NCBI RefSeq assembly: GCF_001428685.1
Contig: NZ_LMIK01000001.1
Coordinates: 533,288-597,287, forward strand
Length of the DNA: 64,000 nucleotides
DNA from: Lysobacter sp. Root76
GTDB lineage: Bacteria; Pseudomonadota; Gammaproteobacteria; Xanthomonadales; Xanthomonadaceae
Direction of reading: 5' to 3'
Of the stretch, positions 46,738 to 55,987 are shown piece after piece. Numbering within the stretch: position 1 is the stretch's first letter; every line of letters begins with the position of its first letter. Under the pieces are notes generated by a model. The model searched no databases, was not told where the DNA came from, and worked only from the letters and a program-made list of their open reading frames with translations. The position numbers and the translations under genes were made by a program.

Positions 46738-47571
46738 ATGGCGAACTGGGCATGGAGTGCGCTGTTGGCTGCAGTGTTGTGGGGCGGTTCGGGACCGGCC
46801 AATGCGCAATCGCTGCCGGTCAGCGTCAACATCTCGGGCAACGAGGCCAATGCCTTCGTCGGCCTGCCCGGACTGACCATCCTGGACCTGAGCCTGGAGT
46901 TCGAGAACGCCCAGGGCCTGAACGCGAACAGCCTCGGCATCGGCGCCAAGATCGTCAGCCCGCTCAGCCCACTGCTGCAGGGGCGATTGCCCAGCCTCAG
47001 CCTGACCTCGCTGACCGCGGCCCTGCCGGTGCTGATCACCATCGAGCCGCCGGCCAACGGCGGCCTGCGCTTCCAGGGCACCGGGCGGGTCGAACTGCAT
47101 ACCCACGTCCTGCCCTATGCGCTGGGCAGTTCGCTGCGCCTGTTCAAAGGATCGCTGGGCGGGCCGTTCTACGACATCACCGACGAGATCGCCCAGGGCA
47201 GCGTGCGCGCGCGCGGCACCTATGGCGGCTTCTCGCAGTTCCTGATCCTGATCGACCTGCGCCCCACCGGCATGGTCATCGACGAAAAGATCCTGCGCCT
47301 GCGCAACCGCGTCGCCTTGCTGCCGGTCGCCGAGCAGCCGGCGTTCACCGCGCTGCTGGACAGTACCGAGGATGCCCTGGACAACGGCGACTACCCGGCC
47401 GCGCTGACCGCGATCGACGCCGTGCGCAGCCTGGCCCAGGCCAACGCCGGCACCACCCTGCCCAACGAATGGCGGGCCGACCACAGCACCACCAACCATG
47501 CCGGCGAACTGATCGCCGGCGCCGCGACCCTGCGCTTCAGCGTGGTCTACCAACGCGACTACGGACAGTGA
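46738..47571 (+). CDS. Secreted protein of unknown function
   Basis: A 277-residue protein with a Sec signal peptide (MANWAWSALLAAVLWGGSGP, cleavage near NAQ). The mature part is beta-rich and repetitive in pattern (GLPGLTILDLSLEFENAQGL, LGIGAKIVSPLSPLLQGRLP, LRFQGTGRVELHTHVLPYAL) with a helical C-terminal third (VALLPVAEQPAFTALLDSTE, DALDNGDYPAALTAIDAVRS). No enzyme motif or known family recognised. It lies 44 bases upstream of the FHA-GAF gene in the same direction and is divergent from the subtilase, so it may belong to either unit. Confidence 0.72.
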   Translation: MANWAWSALLAAVLWGGSGPANAQSLPVSVNISGNEANAFVGLPGLTILDLSLEFENAQGLNANSLGIGAKIVSPLSPLLQGRLPSLSLTSLTAALPVLITIEPPANGGLRFQGTGRVELHTHVLPYALGSSLRLFKGSLGGPFYDITDEIAQGSVRARGTYGGFSQFLILIDLRPTGMVIDEKILRLRNRVALLPVAEQPAFTALLDSTEDALDNGDYPAALTAIDAVRSLAQANAGTTLPNEWRADHSTTNHAGELIAGAATLRFSVVYQRDYGQ

Positions 47572-47615
47572 TGCGCATCCGCCATGAGGCCGCCGGCCGC
47601 GCTTAAGATGCGCCC

Positions 47616-48491
47616 ATGCCGGCGCGCCTAATCGCTTACCCGCCCGAAACCGCAGCGATCACCTGCTGGATCGCCGCGGGCGGGCGTCTGCGCATCGGCC
47701 GCGCCGCCGATTGCGACCTGGTCCTGGAGCACCCCTCGGTCTCGCGCGCCCACGCCGAACTGCACCACGACGGCAAGCAGTGGCGCCTGCACGACCTGGG
47801 CAGCAAGAACGGCAGCTACGCCGACGGCATCGCAGTCGAGGACTCGGCGCTGGCGGCGCCGTCCTGGCTGCGCTTCGGCGACGTCCATTGCGATTTCGCC
47901 GAGTTCGACGAAGCCCAAAGCGAGGGTCTGCGCCTGCGCCTGCAGCAGCGCCGCGATTTCTCCCTCGCGCTGACCCGCCGGGTCGAAGCCGGAGCCGACC
48001 CCGATCGCCTGCCCGAGGAAGTGCTGCGCGGCGTGGTCGAGCTGGCCGATTGCAGCCGCGGTTTCCTGCTCCTGGCCAGCGGCGACGACTACTCGGTGCG
48101 CGCCAGCGTAGTGCTGGACCCGGCCGCGCTGCGTTCGCGGGTGTTCTGCGGCAGCGTCGGCGCGGTCCAGCGCGCGCTGTCGCTGCGCAAGCCGGTGGTG
48201 GTCAACGAAGTCGCGCGCAGCGACTGGGCCGCCGACCGCGCGTCGATCGTCGACGGCGGCCTCAAGAGCCTGGTCTGCCTGCCGCTGCTGGACGGCGCGC
48301 GCACCCTGGGCGCGATCTACGCCGACCGCCGCAGCCCGGGCGAACCGATCACCGAGTTCGACCTGGAACTGCTCAGCGCCTTCGCCGAGAGCGCGGCGCT
48401 GTGGCTGCTGGCGCGCAGCGCGGTCGAAGCGCTCGACGACGCCCCGCGCTGGAGCACGATAGTCGCAGGCCCGCACGGAAGCACACCATGA
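47616..48491 (+). CDS. FHA and GAF domain protein
   Basis: A 291-residue cytosolic protein. The N-terminal FHA domain has the phosphothreonine-binding residues in LRIGRAADCDLVLEHPSVSR (Gly-Arg, Ser), AHAELHHDGKQWRLHDLGSK (His) and NGSYADG (Asn-Gly). Residues about 120-280 form a GAF-like domain (RGFLLLASGDDYSVRASVVL, RKPVVVNEVARSDWAADRAS, LVCLPLLDGARTLGAIYADR). FHA domains read Thr-phosphorylated partners; the next gene, overlapping by 4 bases, encodes a Ser/Thr kinase, so the protein is probably its substrate or adaptor. The GAF domain may bind a small ligand. Confidence 0.9.
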   Translation: MPARLIAYPPETAAITCWIAAGGRLRIGRAADCDLVLEHPSVSRAHAELHHDGKQWRLHDLGSKNGSYADGIAVEDSALAAPSWLRFGDVHCDFAEFDEAQSEGLRLRLQQRRDFSLALTRRVEAGADPDRLPEEVLRGVVELADCSRGFLLLASGDDYSVRASVVLDPAALRSRVFCGSVGAVQRALSLRKPVVVNEVARSDWAADRASIVDGGLKSLVCLPLLDGARTLGAIYADRRSPGEPITEFDLELLSAFAESAALWLLARSAVEALDDAPRWSTIVAGPHGSTP

Positions 48492-51400
48492 CCGAACCTT
48501 CCGCGGCGACCGCCACCGGGCTCTACGCGCAGCAGCGGCTGGCGCCGGGCACGGTGCTGGCCGGGCGCTTCCGGATCGAGTCGGTGCTGGGCGTCGGCGG
48601 CATGGGCGTGGTCTACCGCGCCACCGACCTGACCCTGGACGTGACCGTCGCGCTCAAGCTGCTGCGCCCGGAACTGGCCACCCGCGCCGACGCCTTCGAG
48701 CGCTTCCGCCAGGAACTGCTGATGGCGCGCCAGGTGTCGAGCCCGCGCGTGGTGCGCATCCACGACCTCGCCCAGCACGACGGCCAATGGCTGATCGGCA
48801 TGGACTACATCGACGGCGAAGCACTGGACCGCAAGCTCGACCGCGAAGGCCCGCTGCCGATCGAGGACGCGATCCGGATCGCGCGCCAGGTCGGCGAAGG
48901 CCTGTCGGCCGCGCATGCGCGCGGCGTGATCCATCGCGACCTCAAGCCCGCCAACGTCCTGGTCGATCGCGCCGGCGACGCCTGCATCACCGACTTCGGC
49001 GTCGCCCGTTCGCTCGCCAGCACCGGCCTGACCCAGTCCGGCGCGGTGGTCGGCACGCCCGACTACCTGTCGCCGGAACAGGCGCGCGGCGAAGCGGTCG
49101 ATGCGCGCAGCGATCTTTATGCGCTGGGCCTAATCCTGTACGAAATGCTCGCCGGCGCCATGCCCTTCGCCGGCGGCACCGTGCACGAGGTGCTGGCGCA
49201 ACGCATGCTGCGCGCGCCCGCGCCGGTGACCCGGCAACGGCCGCAGACGCCGCCGTGGCTGGCGCGCCTGGTCGACCGCCTGCTGCGCCCGCAACCCGCG
49301 CACCGCCTGCGCAGCGCCGACGAGGTCGTGCGCGCGCTCGAACAGCGCAAGCTCGCGCGCGACTACCGGCCGCGCCGCGGCGCCTGGCTCGCGCTGGCCG
49401 CGGCGCTGGCGCTGGCGTCGGCGGCCGGCGTCTGGCTGTGGCGCGCGCAAACTCCGGCCGTGCCCGAAGGCGTGGCCGCGGTCGCGCCGCTGCACCGCCT
49501 GCTGGTGTTGCCGATCGATGCGCCGGACGAGGCCCAGCTCGCGCCCGCACGTCGCGTCGCCCTCGCCGCGCAATTGCGCAGCGCCCTGGCCGGCGTGCCG
49601 GGCCTGGCCGTGGTCGACGAGGACCGTACCCAGCAGGCATTGCGCCAGCTCGATCCCACCGGCAGCGCACGGCTCGACTCCGATGCCTTGCGCCGCACCG
49701 TCGGCGCCGACCGCATGCTGCACGTGGTGCTGCGTCGTGACGGCCAGGGTTGGCTGGCCGACGCCGAACTCGAAGACGAGCGCGGCGGCGCTCATCGCAG
49801 CAGCGGCCGCGGCGCCGATCCGCTCGCCGCATTCACAGCCTTGCCGGCGGATGCCGGTTTCCGCCGCGATCTCGGCCTGAGCGCACCGCTCGCCCTGACC
49901 CTGCCCGCCTCAGCCGCGCTCGACGCCTACGGCGACGGCCTGCGCGCGCGCCAGGACAGCGCACCGGTGGAAGCGCTGGCGGCGTTCCGCAAGACCGCCG
50001 AGGTCGCACCCGCCTTCGCTCCGGCCTGGCTGGGCGTGGCCGAATCGGCGCAGGCGATCGGCGATCTCGACGCCGCCTACGACGCGCTCGAACGCGGCCA
50101 GCGCGTCGCCGCCGATGCGCCGCAAACGCTACGCCGCCGCTTCGCCGCCGAACGCGCCCTGCTCGACGGCGATGCCGAAGCCGCGGCCGCGCAATGGCGC
50201 GCGCAATTGCAGGCCACCCCCGACGACACCCGCGCCGAACTCGAACTCGGCCGCACCCTGGGCGCGGGCGGCGATCTCGCCGGCGCGGTCAAACAACTGC
50301 AAAGCCTGACCGCGCGCGACGCCAACGACCCGCGCGCCTGGTACGAACTGGGCAAGTTCTCGATCCTGCACGGCCAGGCCCGGCGCGCGGTCGACGACTA
50401 CCTGGTGCGCGCGCTGGTGCTCTACAAGCGCAGCGGCAACCGCTACGGCGAGGCCGAAACCGTCAACGCGCTCGGCATCGGCTACAGCCGCCTGGGCCAG
50501 AACGATCAGGCCCAGGAGCAATACCGCAAAGCCGTGGAACTGCGGCGCGCGGTCGGCAATCGCCGCGGCCTGGCCACTAGCCTGCGCAACCTCGGCAACG
50601 TGCTGTCGCTGTCGGGCCGCTACGACGAAGCCGCCGCCAGCCTGCAGCAGGCGCGCGAACTGCACCTGGCCCTGGACGACCGCCACGGCCTGGCCGCGGT
50701 CGACAACGAGCTGGGCCTGCTGGCCGAAGAACGCGGCGACTATCCGGCCGCGCTGGCTGCGTTCCGGCTCGCCCTGCAAGGCTGGCAGCAGACCGGCGAC
50801 GCCCAGGGCACCGCGCAGGCGCTCAACGACATCGGCTTCGCCCACTACCAGCTCGGCGCCTACGACGACGCCCAGGCCTACCTGTCGCAGTCGGCCGGCG
50901 CCTACGAAAAACTCGGCGACCAGACCGGACGCATCCGCACCGCACAGAACCTCGGCCAGCTCGCGATCGCGCGCGGCCAATGGAACGCCGCGCGCGAACA
51001 GCTGGAACGCGCATTGAGCGACGCCGAACGCGAACAGATGGTCGAGGAAGCCGCGGTCAGCCGCCGCAACCTGGCCGAACTGGCGCTGCTGCAGGGTCGC
51101 TACGACGAAGCGCTGACCCAGGCCGGCAAGGCCGAAGCCTTGTTCCGCCAGCGCCAGGATCCGCGCGGCATCGCCGATGCCGGACTGCTGCGCGCGCAAA
51201 CCCTGATCGCCGCCGGCGCCGACGGCGAAGCGGCCAAGGCCCTGGACGCGATCGCCGAACCGGTCGCGCAGGCGCCCGCCGAACAACGTGGCATCGATGC
51301 GCTGCTGCGCGCGCAACTCGCCCGCCGCGCCGGCGACGCCAAGGCCGCGGCGCAGCGCCTGGCCGAGGCGCGCCGCTACGCCGATGCCTCCGGTGTGCGC

Positions 51401-51811
51401 CTGCTGCGGCTGCAGGTCGATCTGGAAGCGATGAAAGCCGGCGCCAGCGAACCCCGACTCGGCGCCGACGTGGTCGCGCTCGGCCACACCGCGCTGCGCC
51501 TGGACTGGGCGGAAGCCGCGATGGTCCAGGCGCTGGCCGCGCGCGACCCGGCCGGCGCGGTGAAGCGCTATCGCGAGGTCGTGCCGCTGCTGCGGCGCGG
51601 CGACTACGCCGGCGCCTTGCGCCTGCACGACCTCGGCGCACAGGCGCTGGGCCTGGCCGGCGATGCCGGCGCCGCCGCCCACGCCCGCGACGACGCCGTG
51701 GCCGCGCTCCAACGCGTGCGCGAACACCTGCCCACGACCCTGCGCAGCGGCTTCGATGCCGCGCCGCAGATCGCGCGCCTGGACCGCGCGCACCCGGCGC
51801 GCGAGCCCTGA
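48488..51811 (+). CDS. Ser/Thr protein kinase with TolB-like and TPR domains
   Basis: A 1107-residue protein: a Hanks-type kinase domain (about residues 26-290) with GVGGMGVVYRATD, ATP-binding Lys57, catalytic HRDLKPANVL (Asp151), DFGVA (Asp169) and GTPDYLSPEQAR; a membrane helix (about 300-317); a TolB/FlgO-like beta domain (HRLLVLPIDAPDEAQLAPAR, LRSALAGVPGLAVVDEDRTQ) as seen in TPR-bearing cyclases; then TPR-like repeats from about 480 to 1000 (e.g. NRYGEAETVNALGIGYSRLG, NRRGLATSLRNLGNVLSLSG). The kinase is cytosolic and the repeats should face the periplasm. Start ATG 48488 overlaps the FHA gene (ATGA). A histidine kinase gene follows 9 bases after the stop. Confidence 0.93.
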   Translation: MTEPSAATATGLYAQQRLAPGTVLAGRFRIESVLGVGGMGVVYRATDLTLDVTVALKLLRPELATRADAFERFRQELLMARQVSSPRVVRIHDLAQHDGQWLIGMDYIDGEALDRKLDREGPLPIEDAIRIARQVGEGLSAAHARGVIHRDLKPANVLVDRAGDACITDFGVARSLASTGLTQSGAVVGTPDYLSPEQARGEAVDARSDLYALGLILYEMLAGAMPFAGGTVHEVLAQRMLRAPAPVTRQRPQTPPWLARLVDRLLRPQPAHRLRSADEVVRALEQRKLARDYRPRRGAWLALAAALALASAAGVWLWRAQTPAVPEGVAAVAPLHRLLVLPIDAPDEAQLAPARRVALAAQLRSALAGVPGLAVVDEDRTQQALRQLDPTGSARLDSDALRRTVGADRMLHVVLRRDGQGWLADAELEDERGGAHRSSGRGADPLAAFTALPADAGFRRDLGLSAPLALTLPASAALDAYGDGLRARQDSAPVEALAAFRKTAEVAPAFAPAWLGVAESAQAIGDLDAAYDALERGQRVAADAPQTLRRRFAAERALLDGDAEAAAAQWRAQLQATPDDTRAELELGRTLGAGGDLAGAVKQLQSLTARDANDPRAWYELGKFSILHGQARRAVDDYLVRALVLYKRSGNRYGEAETVNALGIGYSRLGQNDQAQEQYRKAVELRRAVGNRRGLATSLRNLGNVLSLSGRYDEAAASLQQARELHLALDDRHGLAAVDNELGLLAEERGDYPAALAAFRLALQGWQQTGDAQGTAQALNDIGFAHYQLGAYDDAQAYLSQSAGAYEKLGDQTGRIRTAQNLGQLAIARGQWNAAREQLERALSDAEREQMVEEAAVSRRNLAELALLQGRYDEALTQAGKAEALFRQRQDPRGIADAGLLRAQTLIAAGADGEAAKALDAIAEPVAQAPAEQRGIDALLRAQLARRAGDAKAAAQRLAEARRYADASGVRLLRLQVDLEAMKAGASEPRLGADVVALGHTALRLDWAEAAMVQALAARDPAGAVKRYREVVPLLRRGDYAGALRLHDLGAQALGLAGDAGAAAHARDDAVAALQRVREHLPTTLRSGFDAAPQIARLDRAHPAREP

Positions 51812-51820
51812 GCCGTCGCC

Positions 51821-52537
51821 ATGGACGAACTCTCGACCCTGCGCCGGCAATACCAGGACCTGCTCGAACGCCTGGAGCGCAACGAGCGCGAATTCCGCCG
51901 CCTCGGCCGCGCGGTCTGGCGCGTGCAGGAGGACGAACGCCGCCGCCTCGCGCGCGAACTGCACGACGGCATCGGCCAGAACCTGACCGTGCTCAAGCAC
52001 CGCCTGGACCAGCTCGACGCCGCCCTGCCGCCCGCCCGCGACGACGCCCACGCCACCCTAGCCGCGGCCTTGGCGCTGTGCGGCGACACCCTGCAGGACA
52101 CGCGCGAACTGTCGCGCCTGCTGCGTCCGCCGATCCTCGACGACCTCGGCCTGGAAGCGGCGCTGCGCTGGCTGGTGCGCAGCCAGGCCGAAGCCAGCGG
52201 CGTGCGCATCGAGCTCGAGATCGAAGCCCTGCCAGCGCTGGACGGCGAACTGCAGACGCTGCTGTTCCGGGTCGCCCAGGAAGCGCTCAACAACGCCGCC
52301 AAACATGCTCAGGCCCAGCTGGTTCGCGTCCACCTGACCGCGCGCGACGGAGGCTTGCAGTTGCGCGTGCACGACGACGGCCGCGGCTGCGAGCTCGAAC
52401 AGGCCGTGCAGGGCGGCGGCAGCGGCCTGGGCGGCATGCGCGAGCGCCTGCGCCTGTACGGCGGGGTGCTGCAGTTGCGCAGCGCCCCCGGCGAAGGCCT
52501 GCGCCTGAGCGTGCGCGTGCCCTTGTCGCCTCCTTGA
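51821..52537 (+). CDS. Soluble sensor-less histidine kinase (NarL-family partner)
   Basis: A 238-residue kinase with a short coiled coil (LSTLRRQYQDLLERLERNER), then a HisKA_3 domain with the phospho-acceptor His48 in RRLARELHDGIGQNLTVLK, and an HATPase domain (ALLFRVAQEALNNAAKHAQA-type N box, DDGRGC, GSGLGGMRERLRLYGG). It has no signal peptide, membrane helix or input domain, so its cue must come from a partner; the flanking kinase and response regulator genes suggest the partner is the TPR kinase. Nine bases separate it from the kinase gene. Confidence 0.9.
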   Translation: MDELSTLRRQYQDLLERLERNEREFRRLGRAVWRVQEDERRRLARELHDGIGQNLTVLKHRLDQLDAALPPARDDAHATLAAALALCGDTLQDTRELSRLLRPPILDDLGLEAALRWLVRSQAEASGVRIELEIEALPALDGELQTLLFRVAQEALNNAAKHAQAQLVRVHLTARDGGLQLRVHDDGRGCELEQAVQGGGSGLGGMRERLRLYGGVLQLRSAPGEGLRLSVRVPLSPP

Positions 52538-52582
52538 ACGCCGACGCTTGACGCGCGTCGGACACGCGAGCAGCGTAGAGCC

Positions 52583-53233
52583 ATGGGGACCAAGACCGTG
52601 CGCGTACTGATCGCCGACGACCACACGATGGTCCGGGAGAGTTTGGTCGGGCTGTTGCAGGCCGAGGGCGACGTCCAGGTCGTGGCCCAGGCCGCGGACG
52701 GGCTGGAAACCCTGGAGAAGGCGGTCGCGACCCGCCCCGACGTGGTCATCACCGACATCTCGATGCCGCGCCTCAACGGCATCGAAGTCGTGCGCCGCCT
52801 GTGCGAGGCCCTGCCCGACACCCGCGTGCTGGTGCTGACCATGCACCAGGAAAACGAATACGTGCTGCAGGCGGTGCGCGTCGGCGCCTCCGGCTACATG
52901 GTCAAGGACAGCGCCGCCTCGGAACTGCTGGCCGCGGTGCGCGGCGTCCATGCCGGACACGGCTACTTCGGCCCGCAGGCGGCACGCGCGCTGGCCGAGC
53001 AACTGCAGCATCCCGAGCGCGACCTCGGCGATCCCTACGGCCGCCTGACCGCGCGCGAACGCGAGGTCTTCCACCTGATCGCCGAAGGCCACACCACCAA
53101 GGAAATCGCGCGCGAGCTGACGATCAGCGTCAAGACCGCCGAAAACCACCGCGCCCGCGTGCTCGACAAGCTGGACGTGCGCAACACCGCCGAACTGGTG
53201 CGGTATGCGTTGCGCAAGGGTTTGGTCGACTAG
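52583..53233 (+). CDS. LuxR-type response regulator
   Basis: A 216-residue regulator with an intact receiver (acidic pair Asp12-Asp13, phospho-acceptor Asp58 in VVITDISMPRLNG, and Lys in YMVKDSAAS) and a C-terminal LuxR helix-turn-helix (RLTAREREVFHLIAEGHTTK, EIARELTISVKTAENHRARV). It lies 45 bases after the histidine kinase gene, the natural partner. It is probably the output of the FHA/kinase/histidine kinase cluster; its binding site cannot be named from this window. Confidence 0.93.
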   Translation: MGTKTVRVLIADDHTMVRESLVGLLQAEGDVQVVAQAADGLETLEKAVATRPDVVITDISMPRLNGIEVVRRLCEALPDTRVLVLTMHQENEYVLQAVRVGASGYMVKDSAASELLAAVRGVHAGHGYFGPQAARALAEQLQHPERDLGDPYGRLTAREREVFHLIAEGHTTKEIARELTISVKTAENHRARVLDKLDVRNTAELVRYALRKGLVD

Positions 53234-53508
53234 GGCTGGAGCGAATCCCTGCTTTTGCGAAGGGAGAACAGCGAGGCGGTGCAACCGGATCGGCCGCGCA
53301 AACGCCTCCGGAGCCGAAGCAACTGCCCCTCCAAAGAGAACGGCAGCCCGCCCCCCAGGATCGGCCGCAGCCGCGTCCCCATCCAAAGCGGGACCGAGGG
53401 CGATCGGCCCGGCACTCGCCGGCCTGCATCGCCCCTCCACGGCAGCATCCCCCACCCTACGCCGTAGTATCCTCGGCCTCCCATAACGGCTTACGGCGGA
53501 GCGGCAGC

Positions 53509-53994
53509 ATGAAGGCGATGCGTTGGACTCGTGGATTGGCCCTGGCGAGTTGCGCCTTGCTGCTGGCCGCCTGCGTCGGCGGACCGGTACGTCGCGTGTC
53601 CGAGCCGTCCGCGCGCATCCAGCAGCTGACCGTGCGCGCCGACGGCAGCTGGTCGGCCGAGCTGCGGATCGAGAACTTCAGCAGCATCCCGATGCGCTTC
53701 GACCGCTTCGACCTGGCCCTGAGCCTGGGCAGCGACGAGGCCGGCCGCCTGCAAGGCACGCCGGCGTTGTCGATCGGCCCCGAATCGGCGGACGTGATCG
53801 CGGTGAACCTGCGGCCCACCGGCGCGGCCAAGCTCGCCGTCGCCGACGCGCTCGCGAGCGGCCGCAGCGTGTCCTACACGCTCAAGGGCAGCATCGACGC
53901 CACCCCGGACGAAGCCAAGAAGCAGCGCAACTTCGAAGTCGACCGCAGCAGCGCGCTGAGTCCCGCGCCCGGCCTGCCCGGCGTGCTGCGCTGA
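53509..53994 (+). CDS. LEA14-like lipoprotein
   Basis: A 161-residue protein with a lipoprotein signal (WTRGLALASCALLLAACVGG; lipobox Cys22) and a beta-sandwich domain with the WHy/LEA14 pattern: IQQLTVRADGSWSAELRIEN, FSSIPMRFDRFDLALSLGSD and an alternating strand run to SYTLKGSIDATPDE. Periplasmic, outer-membrane location likely. Related proteins are linked to desiccation or stress but no function is proven. ATG 53509 starts the signal; the frame is open upstream but overlaps the regulator gene in another frame. Confidence 0.75.
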   Translation: MKAMRWTRGLALASCALLLAACVGGPVRRVSEPSARIQQLTVRADGSWSAELRIENFSSIPMRFDRFDLALSLGSDEAGRLQGTPALSIGPESADVIAVNLRPTGAAKLAVADALASGRSVSYTLKGSIDATPDEAKKQRNFEVDRSSALSPAPGLPGVLR

Positions 53995-54013
53995 CGGCCG
54001 CGATCGGGGCTTC

Positions 54014-54077
54014 GGGATTCGGGAGTCGCACCCCCGTCCTGACCCCTGCTTCTTCGCTTTCGCCAATCCCGAATCCC
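54014..54077. repeat. Inverted repeat before the acyl-CoA dehydrogenase gene
   Basis: GGGATTCGGGA (54014-54024) and its perfect reverse complement TCCCGAATCCC (54067-54077) enclose 42 bases. A further CGAATCCC follows at 54085. Similar GATTCGGGA repeats are common between genes of Xanthomonadaceae. Confidence 0.65.
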
Positions 54078-54096
54078 TAATCACGAATCCCAGCCT

Positions 54097-55887
54097 ATGA
54101 GCACCTACAAAGCCCCCCTCGCCGATATGCGTTTCGCCCTGTTCGACGTGCTCGGCGCCGAAGCCGCATTCAAACGCCTGGGCTTCGCCGATGCCACGCG
54201 CGACGTGCTCGACGCCGTACTCGACGAAGGCGCGCGTTTCACCGAAACCGTGCTCGCTCCGCTCAACCGCGTCGGCGACGAGATCGGCTGCAGCTACGAC
54301 AAGGCCAGCGGCGCGGTGACCACGCCGCCGGGCTTCAAGCAGGCCTATGCGCAGTACGTCGAAGGCGGCTGGGCCGGCCTGGTCTCGCCCAGCGAATTCG
54401 GCGGCCAGGGCCTGCCGCACGCGGCCGGCGTGCCGCTCAAGGAAATGATCGACGCCGCCAACCTGGCCTGGGGCAACTTCCCGCTGCTTTCGCACGGCGC
54501 CACCGAGGCCCTGCTGCATCACGGCGAAGCCTGGCAGCAGGAGGTGTTCCTCAAGCCGCTGATCGAAGGCCGCTGGACCGGCACCATGTGCCTGACCGAA
54601 CCGCATTGCGGCACCGACCTGGGCCTGCTCAAGACCCGCGCCGAGCCCAACGCCGACGGCAGCTATTCGATCACCGGCACCAAGATCTTCATCACCGCCG
54701 GCGAGCACGACTTCACCGACAACATCGTCCACCTCGTGCTGGCGCGCCTGCCGGACGCGCCTGCCGGCAGCAAGGGCATTTCGCTGTTCGTGGTGCCCAA
54801 GGTCCAGGTCTCCCGCGACGGCGGCATCGGCGCCGCCAACGCGGTGCGTTGCGGCGCGCTCGAACACAAGATGGGCATCCACGGCTCGGCCACCTGCGTG
54901 ATGAACTTCGACGGCGCCCAGGGCTATCTGATCGGCCAGCCGCACAAGGGCCTGATGGCGATGTTCACCATGATGAACACCGCCCGCCTCGCGGTGGGCC
55001 TGCAGGGCCTGGGCCTGTCCGACCGCGCCCTGCAGAACGCGCTCACCTACTCGCGCGAACGTCTGCAGATGCGCGCGCTGTCGGGCGCGAAATTCCCCGA
55101 CAAGGCGGCCGATCCGATCATCGTCCACCCCGACGTGCGCCGCATGCTGCTGACCTGCAAGGCCCTGGTCGAAGGCGGCCGGGTGATGGGCTACCACGGC
55201 GCGCTGCTGGTCGACGTCGCCCACCACGCGCCCGACGCCGCCGAACGCGAACGCGCCGATGCGCTGGTCGGTTTCATGACCCCGATCGTCAAGGCCTGCC
55301 TGACCGAGTGGGGCGTGGAATGCACTTACCACGCGCTGCAGTGCTACGGCGGCCACGGCTACATCGCCGAGCACGGCATGGAACAGCTCGCCCGCGATGC
55401 CCGCATCACCACCCTGTACGAAGGCACCACCGGCATCCAGGCCCTGGACCTGCTCGGCCGCAAGGTCATGCAGCTGCAGGGCGCGGGTCTGCGCGTGATG
55501 CTGGAGGAGATCGAAACCTTCTGCGCCGCCAACGCCGACAACGCCACGGTCGCCGAATTCATCGGCCCGCTGCGCGAACAGGCCGCGCAATGGCAGCAAC
55601 TGACCATGCAGATCGGCCAGCGCGCGGTCGCCGACGCCGACGAGGTCGGCGCGGCCGCCTACGACTACCTGATGTATTCGGGCTACGTCGCGCTGGCCTA
55701 CTGGTGGGCGCGCAGCGTCGCCGCCAGCGAAGCCTCCTCTCAGTCCGAGCGCTTCAAGGCCGGCAAGCGCGAGACCGCGCGCTTCTACTTCGCACGCCTG
55801 CTGCCTCGTACCCGCGCCCACGCCGCGGCGATCGCCGCGCCGGCCTCGACCCTGACCGCACTCGACGCCGACGCCTTCGACGTCTGA
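54097..55887 (+). CDS. Acyl-CoA dehydrogenase with C-terminal extension (DmdC-like)
   Basis: A 596-residue flavoenzyme. The core (about residues 40-470) contains WTGTMCLTEPHCGTDLGLLK, YSITGTKIFITAGEHDFTDN, LEHKMGIHGSATCVMNFDGA and QCYGGHGYIAEHGMEQLARD, with the catalytic base Glu442 in TLYEGTTGIQALDLLGRKVM. The remaining 120 residues are the extra helical domain typical of this long class, which includes 3-methylthiopropanoyl-CoA dehydrogenases and other acyl-CoA dehydrogenases of unknown chain length. Likely role: fatty-acid or branched acyl-CoA oxidation in the cytosol. No electron-transfer flavoprotein genes are adjacent. Confidence 0.93.
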   Translation: MSTYKAPLADMRFALFDVLGAEAAFKRLGFADATRDVLDAVLDEGARFTETVLAPLNRVGDEIGCSYDKASGAVTTPPGFKQAYAQYVEGGWAGLVSPSEFGGQGLPHAAGVPLKEMIDAANLAWGNFPLLSHGATEALLHHGEAWQQEVFLKPLIEGRWTGTMCLTEPHCGTDLGLLKTRAEPNADGSYSITGTKIFITAGEHDFTDNIVHLVLARLPDAPAGSKGISLFVVPKVQVSRDGGIGAANAVRCGALEHKMGIHGSATCVMNFDGAQGYLIGQPHKGLMAMFTMMNTARLAVGLQGLGLSDRALQNALTYSRERLQMRALSGAKFPDKAADPIIVHPDVRRMLLTCKALVEGGRVMGYHGALLVDVAHHAPDAAERERADALVGFMTPIVKACLTEWGVECTYHALQCYGGHGYIAEHGMEQLARDARITTLYEGTTGIQALDLLGRKVMQLQGAGLRVMLEEIETFCAANADNATVAEFIGPLREQAAQWQQLTMQIGQRAVADADEVGAAAYDYLMYSGYVALAYWWARSVAASEASSQSERFKAGKRETARFYFARLLPRTRAHAAAIAAPASTLTALDADAFDV

Positions 55888-55987
55888 TCGCAACAGCGCC
55901 CGCGCGGCCACGGACGGCCGCGCAGCGGGCATCGCGCCCGCGCCAGCTACCCAAAACGTCATCAAACGGGTATAAGCTGATATCCCG

